This document shows, piece by piece, positions 1 through 7,488 of a stretch of 64,000 nt of DNA. Both the position numbers and the translations under genes were made by a program. The notes under the pieces are model-generated. The model ran no database searches and was not told the DNA's origin. It saw nothing but the letters and a program-made list of their open reading frames with translations. Within the stretch, counting starts at the first letter, position 1; the number at the start of each line of letters is the position of its first letter. Origin of the DNA: Planctomycetota bacterium (GTDB taxonomy: Bacteria > Planctomycetota > PLA2); the NCBI GenBank assembly GCA_021776735.1, contig JAJFFH010000015.1, positions 1 to 64,000 on the forward strand, in the 5' to 3' direction.

Positions 1-81
1 CTCGGGGAGTTGGTCCAAGAACCGTTCGGCCTGCTCGCGCCACTCAGTGTCGGCGAGCCACGGAGGAAGTTGCGCGCTCAT
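1..81 (-). CDS. N-terminus of an unidentified protein, cut by left edge
   Basis: On the complement an ATG at 81 opens a frame with no stop to base 1 (27 codons), beginning MSAQLPPWLADTEW. The stretch is acidic and Trp-rich with no recognisable motif. An AAGGG lies too close to the ATG to be a convincing ribosome site. The downstream neighbour on the same strand starts at 1338, so this could be the last gene of the same direction. Function is unknown. Confidence 0.45.
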   Translation of the reverse strand, partial: MSAQLPPWLADTEWREQAERFLDQLPE

Positions 82-99
82 ACCCTTCAGGTCGGCAGC

Positions 100-155
100 G
101 GCGTCAGGATCCCGGAGTAGTTTCCTGACGCCGTCTTAGCGGTTCCTCCGCTAAG
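100..155. repeat. Two adjacent inverted repeats in a short intergenic gap
   Basis: GGCGTCAGGA (100-109) pairs with TCCTGACGCC (123-132). CTTAGCGG (135-142) pairs with CCGCTAAG (148-155) around a 5-base loop. Neither is followed by a T-run on either strand, so a classical intrinsic terminator is not clear. They sit between the 3' end of the citrate synthase gene and the start of the edge gene. Confidence 0.5.
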
Positions 156-183
156 CAACACCAACCCCAAAAGCCATGCAGCC

Positions 184-1338
184 TCAAACGGCGTCAGCCG
201 TTGAGGCAAAGGCACGGAGCGCCTCGCCGACATACTCTGCGCTGGGACGCAGGAGACGGCCGGTGGCCACCTGTTCCTCGAAGTGGGCGGCCCAGCCCGC
301 CACCCGCGCGCAGGCGAACGTGGGCGTGAACAGCGACGGGTCCAAGCCGACGCCGTGCAGCAGCAATGCGGTGTAGAACTCCACGTTCGTCTGCAGGTCG
401 CGGCCCGGCTTCAGTTCCGCCAGCGTTTCGATCACGGCCCGTTCGAACACACGGGCGTCGGCGAACAGACCGCTTTGCTCCGGGTCGTCCCGCAGCAATT
501 CGTCCGCAGCCGCACCGAGCACATCGGCCCGCGGGTCGCGCACCTTGTACACGCGGTGCCCGAAGCCCATGATCCGCCCCGCCGCGCCGACCTGCTCCCG
601 AACCCAGCCACGCGTGTTCGCGTCGAGGTCGCCCGAACGCGCACGCAGTTCGAGAAGCGACGCCAGCGCCGGGCCCGGCGCGCCTCCGTGCAACGGACCC
701 TTGAGCGCCGCGAGCGCCGCCGGCACGGCCGACCAGAAATCGGAACCGGTGCTCGCCACGACACGCGCCGTAAACGTGGACGCGTTCAGCCCGTGATCGA
801 CGACGGTATTGAAGTACGTCTCGAGCGCGCGAGCACGCGAGGAATCCGGCTCGGAGCCGGTGAGCATCCACAGATAGTTGGCCACATGGCCCAGATCGCG
901 CCGTGGCGGCACCGGTTCCTCGCCTTGCCGCAACCGATCGTACGTCGCGACAAGCGCCGGCAGCGCGCCGACCACCACCCCAAAAGCATCGCCGTCCGTT
1001 CCTGCCGCCTGGAGTGCGGCGCACCCCGCCAAGAGCGCATCCATGGGATCGGTCCGGCGTGTCGCGGCGGCACGCAGCAACTCGATCACCACGGGCGCCA
1101 AGGGCGTCCGGTCGGTCAAACCTGCCAGCCGGGGTGACCCCGGCCCCGCCGGGCGTGCTTCGCGCAACAGCAGTTCGGCAACCTGCTCGAAACTCGCCTT
1201 GGGCGCCAGGTCCTCAATCGCGTATCCCGCCACCAGAAGCTGGCCACGCACGCCATCGACACGGCTCAGGCGGGTTCGCGCGGCCACGACCCCGTCGAGG
1301 CCAGCGGACGGTCGGGAAGGGCTCGTTTGGGTTGTCAT
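184..1338 (-). CDS. Citrate synthase family protein
   Basis: A 384-residue citrate synthase or 2-methylcitrate synthase family enzyme (acyl-CoA plus oxaloacetate condensation, cytoplasm). Family landmarks are present in order: DHGLNAST with the first His, GPLHGGAP, the catalytic-His segment GFGHRVYKVRDPRA, and NVEFYTALLLHGVGL, where the usual catalytic Asp of NVDF is Glu, as in some CitA-type enzymes. Start chosen at 1338, with GGGGAC a few bases upstream. It is divergent, across 57 bp, from a second citrate-synthase-like gene that carries a DNA-binding domain. Bases 988-999 are an exact copy of the iterated 12-mer and are read as TDGD. The true substrate (acetyl- or propionyl-CoA) cannot be decided from sequence. 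Confidence 0.88.
   Translation of the reverse strand: MTTQTSPSRPSAGLDGVVAARTRLSRVDGVRGQLLVAGYAIEDLAPKASFEQVAELLLREARPAGPGSPRLAGLTDRTPLAPVVIELLRAAATRRTDPMDALLAGCAALQAAGTDGDAFGVVVGALPALVATYDRLRQGEEPVPPRRDLGHVANYLWMLTGSEPDSSRARALETYFNTVVDHGLNASTFTARVVASTGSDFWSAVPAALAALKGPLHGGAPGPALASLLELRARSGDLDANTRGWVREQVGAAGRIMGFGHRVYKVRDPRADVLGAAADELLRDDPEQSGLFADARVFERAVIETLAELKPGRDLQTNVEFYTALLLHGVGLDPSLFTPTFACARVAGWAAHFEEQVATGRLLRPSAEYVGEALRAFASTADAV
988..999 (-). repeat. Iterated motif copy ACGGACGGCGAT
   Basis: Exact copy on the sense strand of the citrate synthase gene, read in frame as T-D-G-D. The flank GGCAGGA before the core is shared with the copies at 2592, 45052 and 59924. Confidence 0.85.
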
Positions 1339-1378
1339 GTCGTCCCCAGCTTCGCCCGGCTAGCACAGCCCGTCAATC

Positions 1379-1394
1379 TTGATAACATAATCAA
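1379..1394. promoter_or_regulatory. AT-rich dyad in the divergent promoter gap, candidate operator
   Basis: TTGATAACATAATCAA is an inverted repeat (TTGAT/ATCAA, 6-base spacer) and the only strongly AT-rich stretch nearby. It lies between the two divergent citrate-synthase-family genes and ends one base before the ATG at 1396. The second gene encodes a MerR-like HTH domain, so autoregulation through this site is a reasonable inference. It could equally be promoter elements of a leaderless transcript. Confidence 0.45.
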
Positions 1395-1395
1395 C

Positions 1396-2583
1396 ATGGA
1401 CGGGCATTTGGACGCGCAAGAAGCGGCGGAGCGCCTCGGCGTAAGCACGCCGACGGTCTACGCCTATGTGAGCCGGGGGTTGATTCGCTCCGAGTCGATT
1501 CCCGGAACGCGCCGGCATCGCTATCGGGCGGCGGATGTCGAGGCGTTGGCTCAGCGGCAAAAGGCACGGCGCGAGCCGGAAGCGGCGGCTCGCGGGACGT
1601 TGTCGTTTCACGGCATGCCGGTCCTCGATTCGGCGCTCACGCTGATCGAGGGCGGGCGGCTGTATTACCGCGGCCATGACGCGTTGCAACTCGCGCAGAC
1701 GTGGCCGCTCGAGCGGGTCGCCGATCTCTTGTGGGGCGCGCCGTTTCCCGACACCGAGGTTCTCGTGGCGCCGTCGCTGCCGTGGTCCCGGCTCGGCGCG
1801 TTGCCGCCGGTGTCCGCGTTCCACTCGTACCTGGCAGCCGCAGCGGCCGCGGACCGCGGCGCCTACGATCTGCGCGCACCCGCCGTGCGCCGCGCCGGGG
1901 CGCGGATCCTGCGCGGACTGACGGCAGTGGCCGCGGATGTTGCTCCGTCCTCCCGCCCCACCGCGGACACCCTCGTCGAGGGTTGGACGATTTCGAATCC
2001 GGGCGCGACCGGGCTGCTCCAAGCGGCACTCGTGCTGTGTGCGGACCACGAGTTGAACTCGTCGGCGTTCACCGCCCGCTGCATCGCGTCGGCAGCGGCC
2101 ACGCCGTACATGGCGGTGACCGGGGCGCTCGCAGCGTTGCAGGGCAAGAAACACGGCGGGCATACCGAGCGCATCGCGGAACTGATCGAAGAGGGCGGCG
2201 AGCCCGCGGACGTGCTCGCCGCAACGCTGCGCCGGGACGGGGCCCTGCCGGGCTTTGGACATCCGCTCTATCCGCAAGGCGACCCGCGCGCGACGCTGCT
2301 GCTGAAACTCGCGCCACCGTCGCGCGAACGCAATCGGGCGTTGCGCTTTGTAGAAGCCGCGGCAGACCTCACCGGCGACCAGCCCAACCTGGACTTCGGA
2401 CTCGTCACGTTCACGCGGGCACTGGGGCTGCCCCGGACCGCACCCTTCGTGCTCTTCGCTTTGGGCCGCACGGTCGGCTGGATTGCGCACGCCCTGGAGC
2501 AGTATGATCGCGACACGCTGATCCGTCCGCGAGCGCGATACACGGGCCCGTGGCCGGATGACGGGAAGGCGATGTCACCATGA
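1396..2583 (+). CDS. HTH-citrate synthase fusion
   Basis: A 395-residue protein. Residues about 1-70 form a MerR-type helix-turn-helix (DAQEAAERLGVSTPTVYAYV then a wing RHRYR). The rest is a citrate-synthase-like domain: DHELNSSAFTAR, GKKHGGHTER, GFGHPLYPQGDPRA and LDFGLVTFTRALGL are recognisable. The normal active-site RV of GHRVY is altered to PL, so catalysis may differ. ATG at 1396 fits the domain start; the frame is open upstream but adds non-conserved residues. No Shine-Dalgarno precedes it, so the message may be leaderless. Divergent from another citrate synthase gene, which it may regulate. The architecture is known in bacteria as a citrate synthase family protein with HTH; sensing of a CoA ester is speculative. 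Confidence 0.85.
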   Translation: MDGHLDAQEAAERLGVSTPTVYAYVSRGLIRSESIPGTRRHRYRAADVEALAQRQKARREPEAAARGTLSFHGMPVLDSALTLIEGGRLYYRGHDALQLAQTWPLERVADLLWGAPFPDTEVLVAPSLPWSRLGALPPVSAFHSYLAAAAAADRGAYDLRAPAVRRAGARILRGLTAVAADVAPSSRPTADTLVEGWTISNPGATGLLQAALVLCADHELNSSAFTARCIASAAATPYMAVTGALAALQGKKHGGHTERIAELIEEGGEPADVLAATLRRDGALPGFGHPLYPQGDPRATLLLKLAPPSRERNRALRFVEAAADLTGDQPNLDFGLVTFTRALGLPRTAPFVLFALGRTVGWIAHALEQYDRDTLIRPRARYTGPWPDDGKAMSP

Positions 2584-2591
2584 GTACAGGA

Positions 2592-2603
2592 ACGGACGGC
2601 GAT
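2592..2603 (+). repeat. Iterated motif copy ACGGACGGCGAT
   Basis: Exact intergenic copy, 9 bases after the stop of the HTH-citrate synthase gene and 32 bases before the methyltransferase start. Confidence 0.85.
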
Positions 2604-2635
2604 ATCTTCTGGGGGATCTGAACCACGAGGACCGC

Positions 2636-3280
2636 ATGACGATTTCCGATCAACCCGATCCGTTCTGGAACCGGGCCTACCGCGACGGTTCGTCGCCGTT
2701 TGGAAAACCGAGCGAGGAGGTTGTTCGGCTCGCCGCCGGCGATCGGGAGCTCATCGCGAAGGGTGCCCGCATTCTGGTTGCGGGATGCGGAGACGGCCGG
2801 CACGCGCTGTATCTCGCCAAGGAGGGATTCGTCGTCGATGCCTTCGATATCTCCCCTGACGCCGTCGCCCACGTACGGGCCAACGCGACGCCCGGTCTCC
2901 ACTTGCGTGCCTGGCAAGCCGATCTCGATGGCGTTGAGCTGGCGGACCAATATGACTGGGTCATTGCCCACGGGATGTTGCACATGGTCCCGGACCCCGC
3001 ACGCGACAAGGCCATGGCGCGGCTTCGCGCACAGACGCACCCGGGCGGGATCCACGTCGTGGCCGTATTCACCGACACGATTCCGCCGCCGCCGGATCTC
3101 GCACCGCTACATGTCGCCCTCTTCAGTGAGGGTGAGCTCTTCGAACAATACCGTGCCGCAGGCTGGGAACTCCTCGAAACGCGATCGTATGTTCTTGAAG
3201 ACGAACATCCCGGCGGCATCCGGCATCGCCACCCGATCAACAAGCTCGTCGCGCGCGCACCCGCCCCCGCGCTCCCCTGA
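2636..3280 (+). CDS. Class I SAM-dependent methyltransferase, TehB-like
   Basis: A 214-residue cytoplasmic methyltransferase. Motif I is VAGCGDGRHA at about residue 50, followed by an acidic post-I (DAFDIS) and motif IV region (YDWVIAHGMLHM). The overall order resembles small TehB/thiopurine-type methyltransferases. Start placed at the ATG at 2636, with GAGG about 8 bases upstream; the open frame reaches 2558 but that part translates the intergenic region. Follows the HTH-citrate synthase gene by 52 bp and converges with the cupin gene. Substrate unknown. Confidence 0.8.
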   Translation: MTISDQPDPFWNRAYRDGSSPFGKPSEEVVRLAAGDRELIAKGARILVAGCGDGRHALYLAKEGFVVDAFDISPDAVAHVRANATPGLHLRAWQADLDGVELADQYDWVIAHGMLHMVPDPARDKAMARLRAQTHPGGIHVVAVFTDTIPPPPDLAPLHVALFSEGELFEQYRAAGWELLETRSYVLEDEHPGGIRHRHPINKLVARAPAPALP

Positions 3281-3301
3281 TTGCCCACGAGCCGGCCCTA
3301 A

Positions 3302-3982
3302 CTAACTCAGCAGTTCACCCATGCCCTGGTCCGCTTCCCCGGACGTGGCGTACGGTCCCCGAACAACGCGGACATTTTCGCCGGCGCAAACTCGCGCAAG
3401 GATCTCCTCGGTCGATTCCGCGGCGTGGCGGCCTCCGTGGAACTCGCAAAAAAAGAACTGTCCTGCCACCTCGCTCGCGGGCGTGGTGTCCAGCACGGTT
3501 TCGCCGGCATCGCCTGATTCGTCGTTACGGCGAAATCCGCGGCGGGCAGGCGCGACTCCATCGCGGTAGGTGACCAGCGCGAACTCTGCCGGATCGACCG
3601 GTTCGACCGGCGCGTTGTTCGCGAGCGCAACCTCGGCCATGAACCGATCGGGGTCGAGCCCGGGCGCCTCGACCACGAACGCGGCCATGCTGTCCTCCGT
3701 GCCTGACGCATGCGTCTCGCCGTCGGCAAAAAACGCCGCCTGGCCCTCGGCGATAGGGTGCCGCACGCCGTCGCCACCGGACACCCAACCGCTCCCCGCA
3801 ACCACGAACAGGAGCTGGCAGCCTGCGGCGGGATGTTCGCCCAGCACGCTGTTGTCGGAGTAGTGAAAACACCCGACCTGGGTCGCTTCGCCGGTCCGCA
3901 CGCCGCGTACGAGCGTGACGCCGGTGCTGCCGAAGCGTGTCAGGGGAGAGCCGGCATGGCGGTCAAATCGAAACAGGCGCAT
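3302..3982 (-). CDS. Cupin-domain protein
   Basis: A 226-residue protein starting MRLFRFDRH. Residues about 40-115 form a cupin beta-barrel: GEHPAAGCQLLFVVAGSG with the first His-containing strand, then IAEGQAAFFADGETHASG carrying the second motif. The C-terminal 100 residues (VAGQFFFCEFHGGRHAAEST) hold a further His-rich segment of unknown role. The frame is open upstream to 4126 but that extension is Arg/Pro-rich and looks non-coding. No substrate can be named. Confidence 0.65.
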   Translation of the reverse strand: MRLFRFDRHAGSPLTRFGSTGVTLVRGVRTGEATQVGCFHYSDNSVLGEHPAAGCQLLFVVAGSGWVSGGDGVRHPIAEGQAAFFADGETHASGTEDSMAAFVVEAPGLDPDRFMAEVALANNAPVEPVDPAEFALVTYRDGVAPARRGFRRNDESGDAGETVLDTTPASEVAGQFFFCEFHGGRHAAESTEEILARVCAGENVRVVRGPYATSGEADQGMGELLS

Positions 3983-4149
3983 GGTTTCCGCAGCATAATG
4001 CACTGCGACCCCTCGGGTTGCGCGACGACCCGGCGCGAACGCGTTGGCGATCAGCGGCGGCCCGAAGGGCCGTCCGCTGCATCGTCTCGTTGGGCCGGCC
4101 GCGCCCGGGAACTGGTTTTCAGCCACAGAGGACTCCGGGGTCTCAGAGA

Positions 4150-4269
4150 GACCCGCCGAACACCATCCACCAATCGCGGATTGCCGAAGTTGACGACCAG
4201 GCCACGCTTCAATCCCGTGCTCTTCGGGTAGGACAGGACTTGGGCCAAGAAGGAGTCGTGATCTTCCAT
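4150..4269 (-). pseudogene. Remnant of a GxxExxY-family gene
   Basis: In the 338-bp gap between the cupin and VWA genes the complement reads AQVLSYPKSTGLKRGLVVNF followed by NPRLVDGVRRV. This matches the C-terminal half of GxxExxY proteins (consensus like AQLLSYLKATGLKLGLLINF...RLKDGIRRV). No N-terminal half or GxxExxY signature is present. At 4268-4294 three near-tandem CTCTGTG units occur, a feature I recall next to such genes. I see no other gene in the gap. Confidence 0.6.
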
Positions 4270-4320
4270 CTCTGTGATCTCTGTGAACTCTGTGGCAAGA
4301 GCTTCTCAGCGTCCGCCCAA

Positions 4321-5901
4321 CTACTTCTTCGCGGCCTTGCGGCGCGGCATGCCGACCGCGCGATAGGTGCCGCCGGTTTTCTCTGCCAGCCGCCGCATGA
4401 GCTGTTCGCTATGCGCCGGACCGACGCCGATCGTGTGCACCACGCAGCGGTAGATTCGGTTGAGCTTCAAAAAGCGCGCGACCTCCTTGTCGATGCGCTC
4501 TTGAGACATCGACGCGTCGCTATACGTCGGGTATCCGTCGGACAAGAGAAAGATCGTGTCCGCGCCGTCCGCATCCGCATCGGCCGCACCCGAAGCCCCG
4601 GGCTTTCGGCGTCCCATTGTCTTGGCGTAGCCGAGTGCCTTGTGCAGCGCCGTGAACAGCCGGGTCGCGCCGCTTGGACCGATCGGATCGAACCACTGCT
4701 CGGCCTCATGCTTGTCCTTCGGCGTCGCCGGACGCAGCACGGGCGCCTTGGTCCAGCTCTCCACCACGCTGTCAAAAAACACGACGGTGAACTTCACGTC
4801 TGGGTGCAGCGTGCGGATCGTGCGCGCAAGCTGGTTCTTGGCCACTTCCATCTTGGTCTTGCCTGGCACCGTGTTGTCGCGCTTCGAGCCGGACACGGGC
4901 CCGCGCTGCGGGACGGGCTCCCTCATCGAGCCGGACCGGTCGAGCACGAAGACGATCCGCGTCGAGCGGGTGTGAATGCCGTAGAACGCCGCGCGAAACT
5001 CCTTTTGCTTCGCCTTGTCGAGCCAGCGCTTGCCGTTCTCCGCCGCCAGCCACGCCACCCCGTGCTGCATCCACCAGCGCGAATACTGCGCTCCGGATCC
5101 GAAGCCGGTGAACGGCTGTCCGGTGTACCAGCGCAGCGCATCCTCGATCTCGTGCGCGAGTTGTCCCTTGGCCGTCGCCAGGGCGCGCACCAACGCCGCA
5201 ACCGCACGCGGATCGTCGATCCCGCGCAACGCCCGCACGGCCGCGCGGCGGATCGCGGCGGCGTCCGCGCCGAGACACTGCTGCGCGGCCTCGCGGCCTT
5301 CTCTCACCTTGTGGCGCGCGATCCAGTCCAGCACACGGATACGCGCGTGCGGCAATTCCTCATCGTTCGCAAATCCAAGGATCGCCACCTTGAACCGGTG
5401 AAACGAAGGGTGCGCGAGCAGCACCTGCACAAGCGAGAGCCGAAAGCGAAGCGAGGCCCGTGCCTGCTGCACAACGCGGTCCTCGTTCGCCCCGAGCCAG
5501 GTCAACGCGTCGCCATCCGTGAGTCGCCCGATACGGACGGCGATTTCCTCACGCACGCTGCGCTCGGCATCACGGCGACGGACCGCGTCGTCGTAGGCGT
5601 CTCGTTTGCTCTCGCTCACCCGACCCTTACGAAAACGAGCCCGTGCCCGCGCGACATCGCGCACGAGTTTTTTCTCGAACCCGAGCGACGCGGCCATCCA
5701 CGCCGCATATTCGCGCGCCACGCGCAGACTGTCTTCCTTGCCGAGGTCACGCAGTGCCGCAAGCTTTTCGTCGCGCGCGCCGGACTTGCGACGCAGCACT
5801 CGCGCCCGCCGCTTCAGCTTGGCCCACTCCGCCCCGGAATAGTCGGCCCGAGCCGGCGCAAGCGCGAACACGAGCAACAGGACAGCGCAGAAGAGCCGCA
5901 T
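4321..5901 (-). CDS. Exported protein with HEAT-like repeats and a VWA domain
   Basis: A 526-residue secreted protein. Residues 1-20 are a signal peptide (MRLFCAVLLLVFALAPARA). A basic coiled region follows, then HEAT-like helices around 150-225 (IRRAAVRALRGIDDPRAVAAL). From about 285 a von Willebrand A domain is present: the MIDAS DRSGSM, the Thr in GATRLFTAL and the Asp in FLLSDGYP. The gene is flanked by a gap on each side and reads away from the GNAT and kinase genes. Metal-dependent adhesion or protein binding outside the cytoplasm is inferred from the VWA fold. Carries an antisense copy of the iterated 12-mer. Confidence 0.8.
   Translation of the reverse strand: MRLFCAVLLLVFALAPARADYSGAEWAKLKRRARVLRRKSGARDEKLAALRDLGKEDSLRVAREYAAWMAASLGFEKKLVRDVARARARFRKGRVSESKRDAYDDAVRRRDAERSVREEIAVRIGRLTDGDALTWLGANEDRVVQQARASLRFRLSLVQVLLAHPSFHRFKVAILGFANDEELPHARIRVLDWIARHKVREGREAAQQCLGADAAAIRRAAVRALRGIDDPRAVAALVRALATAKGQLAHEIEDALRWYTGQPFTGFGSGAQYSRWWMQHGVAWLAAENGKRWLDKAKQKEFRAAFYGIHTRSTRIVFVLDRSGSMREPVPQRGPVSGSKRDNTVPGKTKMEVAKNQLARTIRTLHPDVKFTVVFFDSVVESWTKAPVLRPATPKDKHEAEQWFDPIGPSGATRLFTALHKALGYAKTMGRRKPGASGAADADADGADTIFLLSDGYPTYSDASMSQERIDKEVARFLKLNRIYRCVVHTIGVGPAHSEQLMRRLAEKTGGTYRAVGMPRRKAAKK
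5533..5544 (+). repeat. Iterated motif copy ACGGACGGCGAT
   Basis: Exact copy on the strand opposite to the VWA gene; the gene reads it as I-A-V-R. One of only two antisense coding copies in the window. Confidence 0.8.
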
Positions 5902-5997
5902 ACGAAGATACTAACGCGTATGACCCGATGACTGGGAACGGGATCGACTCAAACGTAAGCCGTCGCGCGGAGCGGCTTGTTCGGCGACTCGCACAGG

Positions 5998-6618
5998 TCA
6001 CCCCAGCAGCAGGTCGACGACTTCCGCCACGCCATCACGAAATGGTCTCTCGTCCATCTCAACGTAGTCGAAACCGTATGTACGGGCTTCGTTCTCGATG
6101 TAGCCGCTCATTTGGGTGACAAATACCGCAAAAGCGTCAACGTATTCCTCACTTGCGTGACGCATCCAGTCATGCTCGCGCTCGATGGCCCCTCTCTTGA
6201 TGTTCCCGTTGTGTGTGGTCCCCTGGTTTCCAAGGAACACGGCTCGGAACTCCACGCCGTCCAACCGGGCGACCAGCTCGGGAAGAACGGCAACGCCTTC
6301 GACCACGAGACTCCGACCCTCTTCTTGTTCCCTTAGAACAAAAGGCACGACGGCTCGCCAAACCGCCTTGCTCTCCTCGATCTGGTACTCAATACGCCTT
6401 GCCGGATTCTCTGCCATCAGCCTGATCCTATCTGCCTCAGGCATCTCGTTGAGTCGGCTGACAACAAAAAGGCCGGGTTCGGATTCCGGGGACAACACGG
6501 CCTCCAGCACAACGCCCAGCGAGTCAGTCGCGACGCTGCCGATACCACGCTCCCTGGTGATCGCCTCGGCTATGACTGACTTGCCGACCCTCGGAGGTCC
6601 GCCAATGAAGCAGATCAT
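5998..6618 (-). CDS. P-loop kinase-like protein
   Basis: A 206-residue protein starting MICFIGGPPRVGKS, a Walker A motif right at the N-terminus, as in AAA_33, 2-phosphoglycerate-kinase-like and zeta-toxin-like small-molecule kinases. LVVEGVAVLPEL resembles the Walker B/substrate region of that group, and a conserved ERE-HD helix follows. Start chosen at 6618 because the P-loop begins there and GGAGG lies about 9 bases upstream; the open frame up to 6825 is non-conserved. Substrate unknown. The adjacent GNAT gene on the same strand could be cotranscribed, across 228 bp. Confidence 0.6.
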   Translation of the reverse strand: MICFIGGPPRVGKSVIAEAITRERGIGSVATDSLGVVLEAVLSPESEPGLFVVSRLNEMPEADRIRLMAENPARRIEYQIEESKAVWRAVVPFVLREQEEGRSLVVEGVAVLPELVARLDGVEFRAVFLGNQGTTHNGNIKRGAIEREHDWMRHASEEYVDAFAVFVTQMSGYIENEARTYGFDYVEMDERPFRDGVAEVVDLLLG

Positions 6619-6846
6619 CGGACATGACCTCCATCCCTGGATTGCCGGGGCAGCGGGACGCCTAGGCCGTCCGCAAGCATCGGCGACCGCTCGATTCCCT
6701 TCATCGTTTCGTCCTCGCCGAACTGGAAAGCAAAGCGAACATGCCGCCGAGAACGAGCGCCACAAGGCCTCAAGGCTACGCAGCCCCGAGAAACCCCGGC
6801 GGAATTGACTCGATCGCGCACACACAGCCGCTGTGCACGACTGTGG

Positions 6847-7353
6847 TCATGCGCCTTGTTCACGCAAGATCTTTCGCATGTAGATCCGACCTTCATCGCC
6901 GGGGCCGAAGACGTCGGGCAGGGTCGCCACCGGGGTGAAGCCGCTCTTGCCGTAGAACGCCACGCGATCGTGATTCCTGGCATAGGTGGCCATGTAGAGG
7001 CAATACGCGTCCGACTCTCGCGCAAAAACCTCGGCGTGGGCAAGTAGGCGTCTGCCGTGACCCTTGCCGCGATGCTCTGGCAGGAGGCCGATATCGAGAA
7101 GCTCGGAATACTGCGCAAAACAAGGGGCGCCATCCAGAGGCGGCTCGACCAGAACCGCGGCGAACCCGATGGGCGTGCCGTCCTCCTCCAGGGCGAAGAA
7201 GCGCGTGCCGCGAAAGTAGTGCACGGCTACCCGACGCCGAAGCCACTGGACGTGGGACTCCTTCGAACCGTCAAAGTGTCGACCGCACTCGACCTCGGCC
7301 ATGAGATCGAAGAAGACGTCGAGAAACTCAGGTTCGTGTATCTCACGAATCAT
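6847..7353 (-). CDS. GNAT-family N-acetyltransferase
   Basis: A 168-residue acetyltransferase. Motif A, the acetyl-CoA pyrophosphate loop, reads LLPEHRGKGHGRRLL at about residues 92-106. It is preceded by the typical FAAVLVE strand and followed by YMATYARNHDRVAFYGKSGF, the motif B Asn/Tyr segment. Cytoplasmic. The acceptor cannot be predicted. The 135-bp gap upstream to the HEAT gene end shows no clear feature. Confidence 0.82.
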   Translation of the reverse strand: MIREIHEPEFLDVFFDLMAEVECGRHFDGSKESHVQWLRRRVAVHYFRGTRFFALEEDGTPIGFAAVLVEPPLDGAPCFAQYSELLDIGLLPEHRGKGHGRRLLAHAEVFARESDAYCLYMATYARNHDRVAFYGKSGFTPVATLPDVFGPGDEGRIYMRKILREQGA

Positions 7354-7488
7354 GTTGTGTCCAGTTCAGTACACCTAACCGCCTTGGCGCCGCAGCGCCG
7401 TGTTGGCCAGAGGCCGCGCTGGACTCCCTGACGAGCCGGCCGCCGTCACGAAACTCCAGCTTCGTTGTTCGCGGGTTCGGGGTCGGGG

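Noticed and set aside
3937-5931. 664-codon plus-strand frame
   Set aside because: Runs antisense to the VWA gene, whose signal peptide and MIDAS motif show the real frame.
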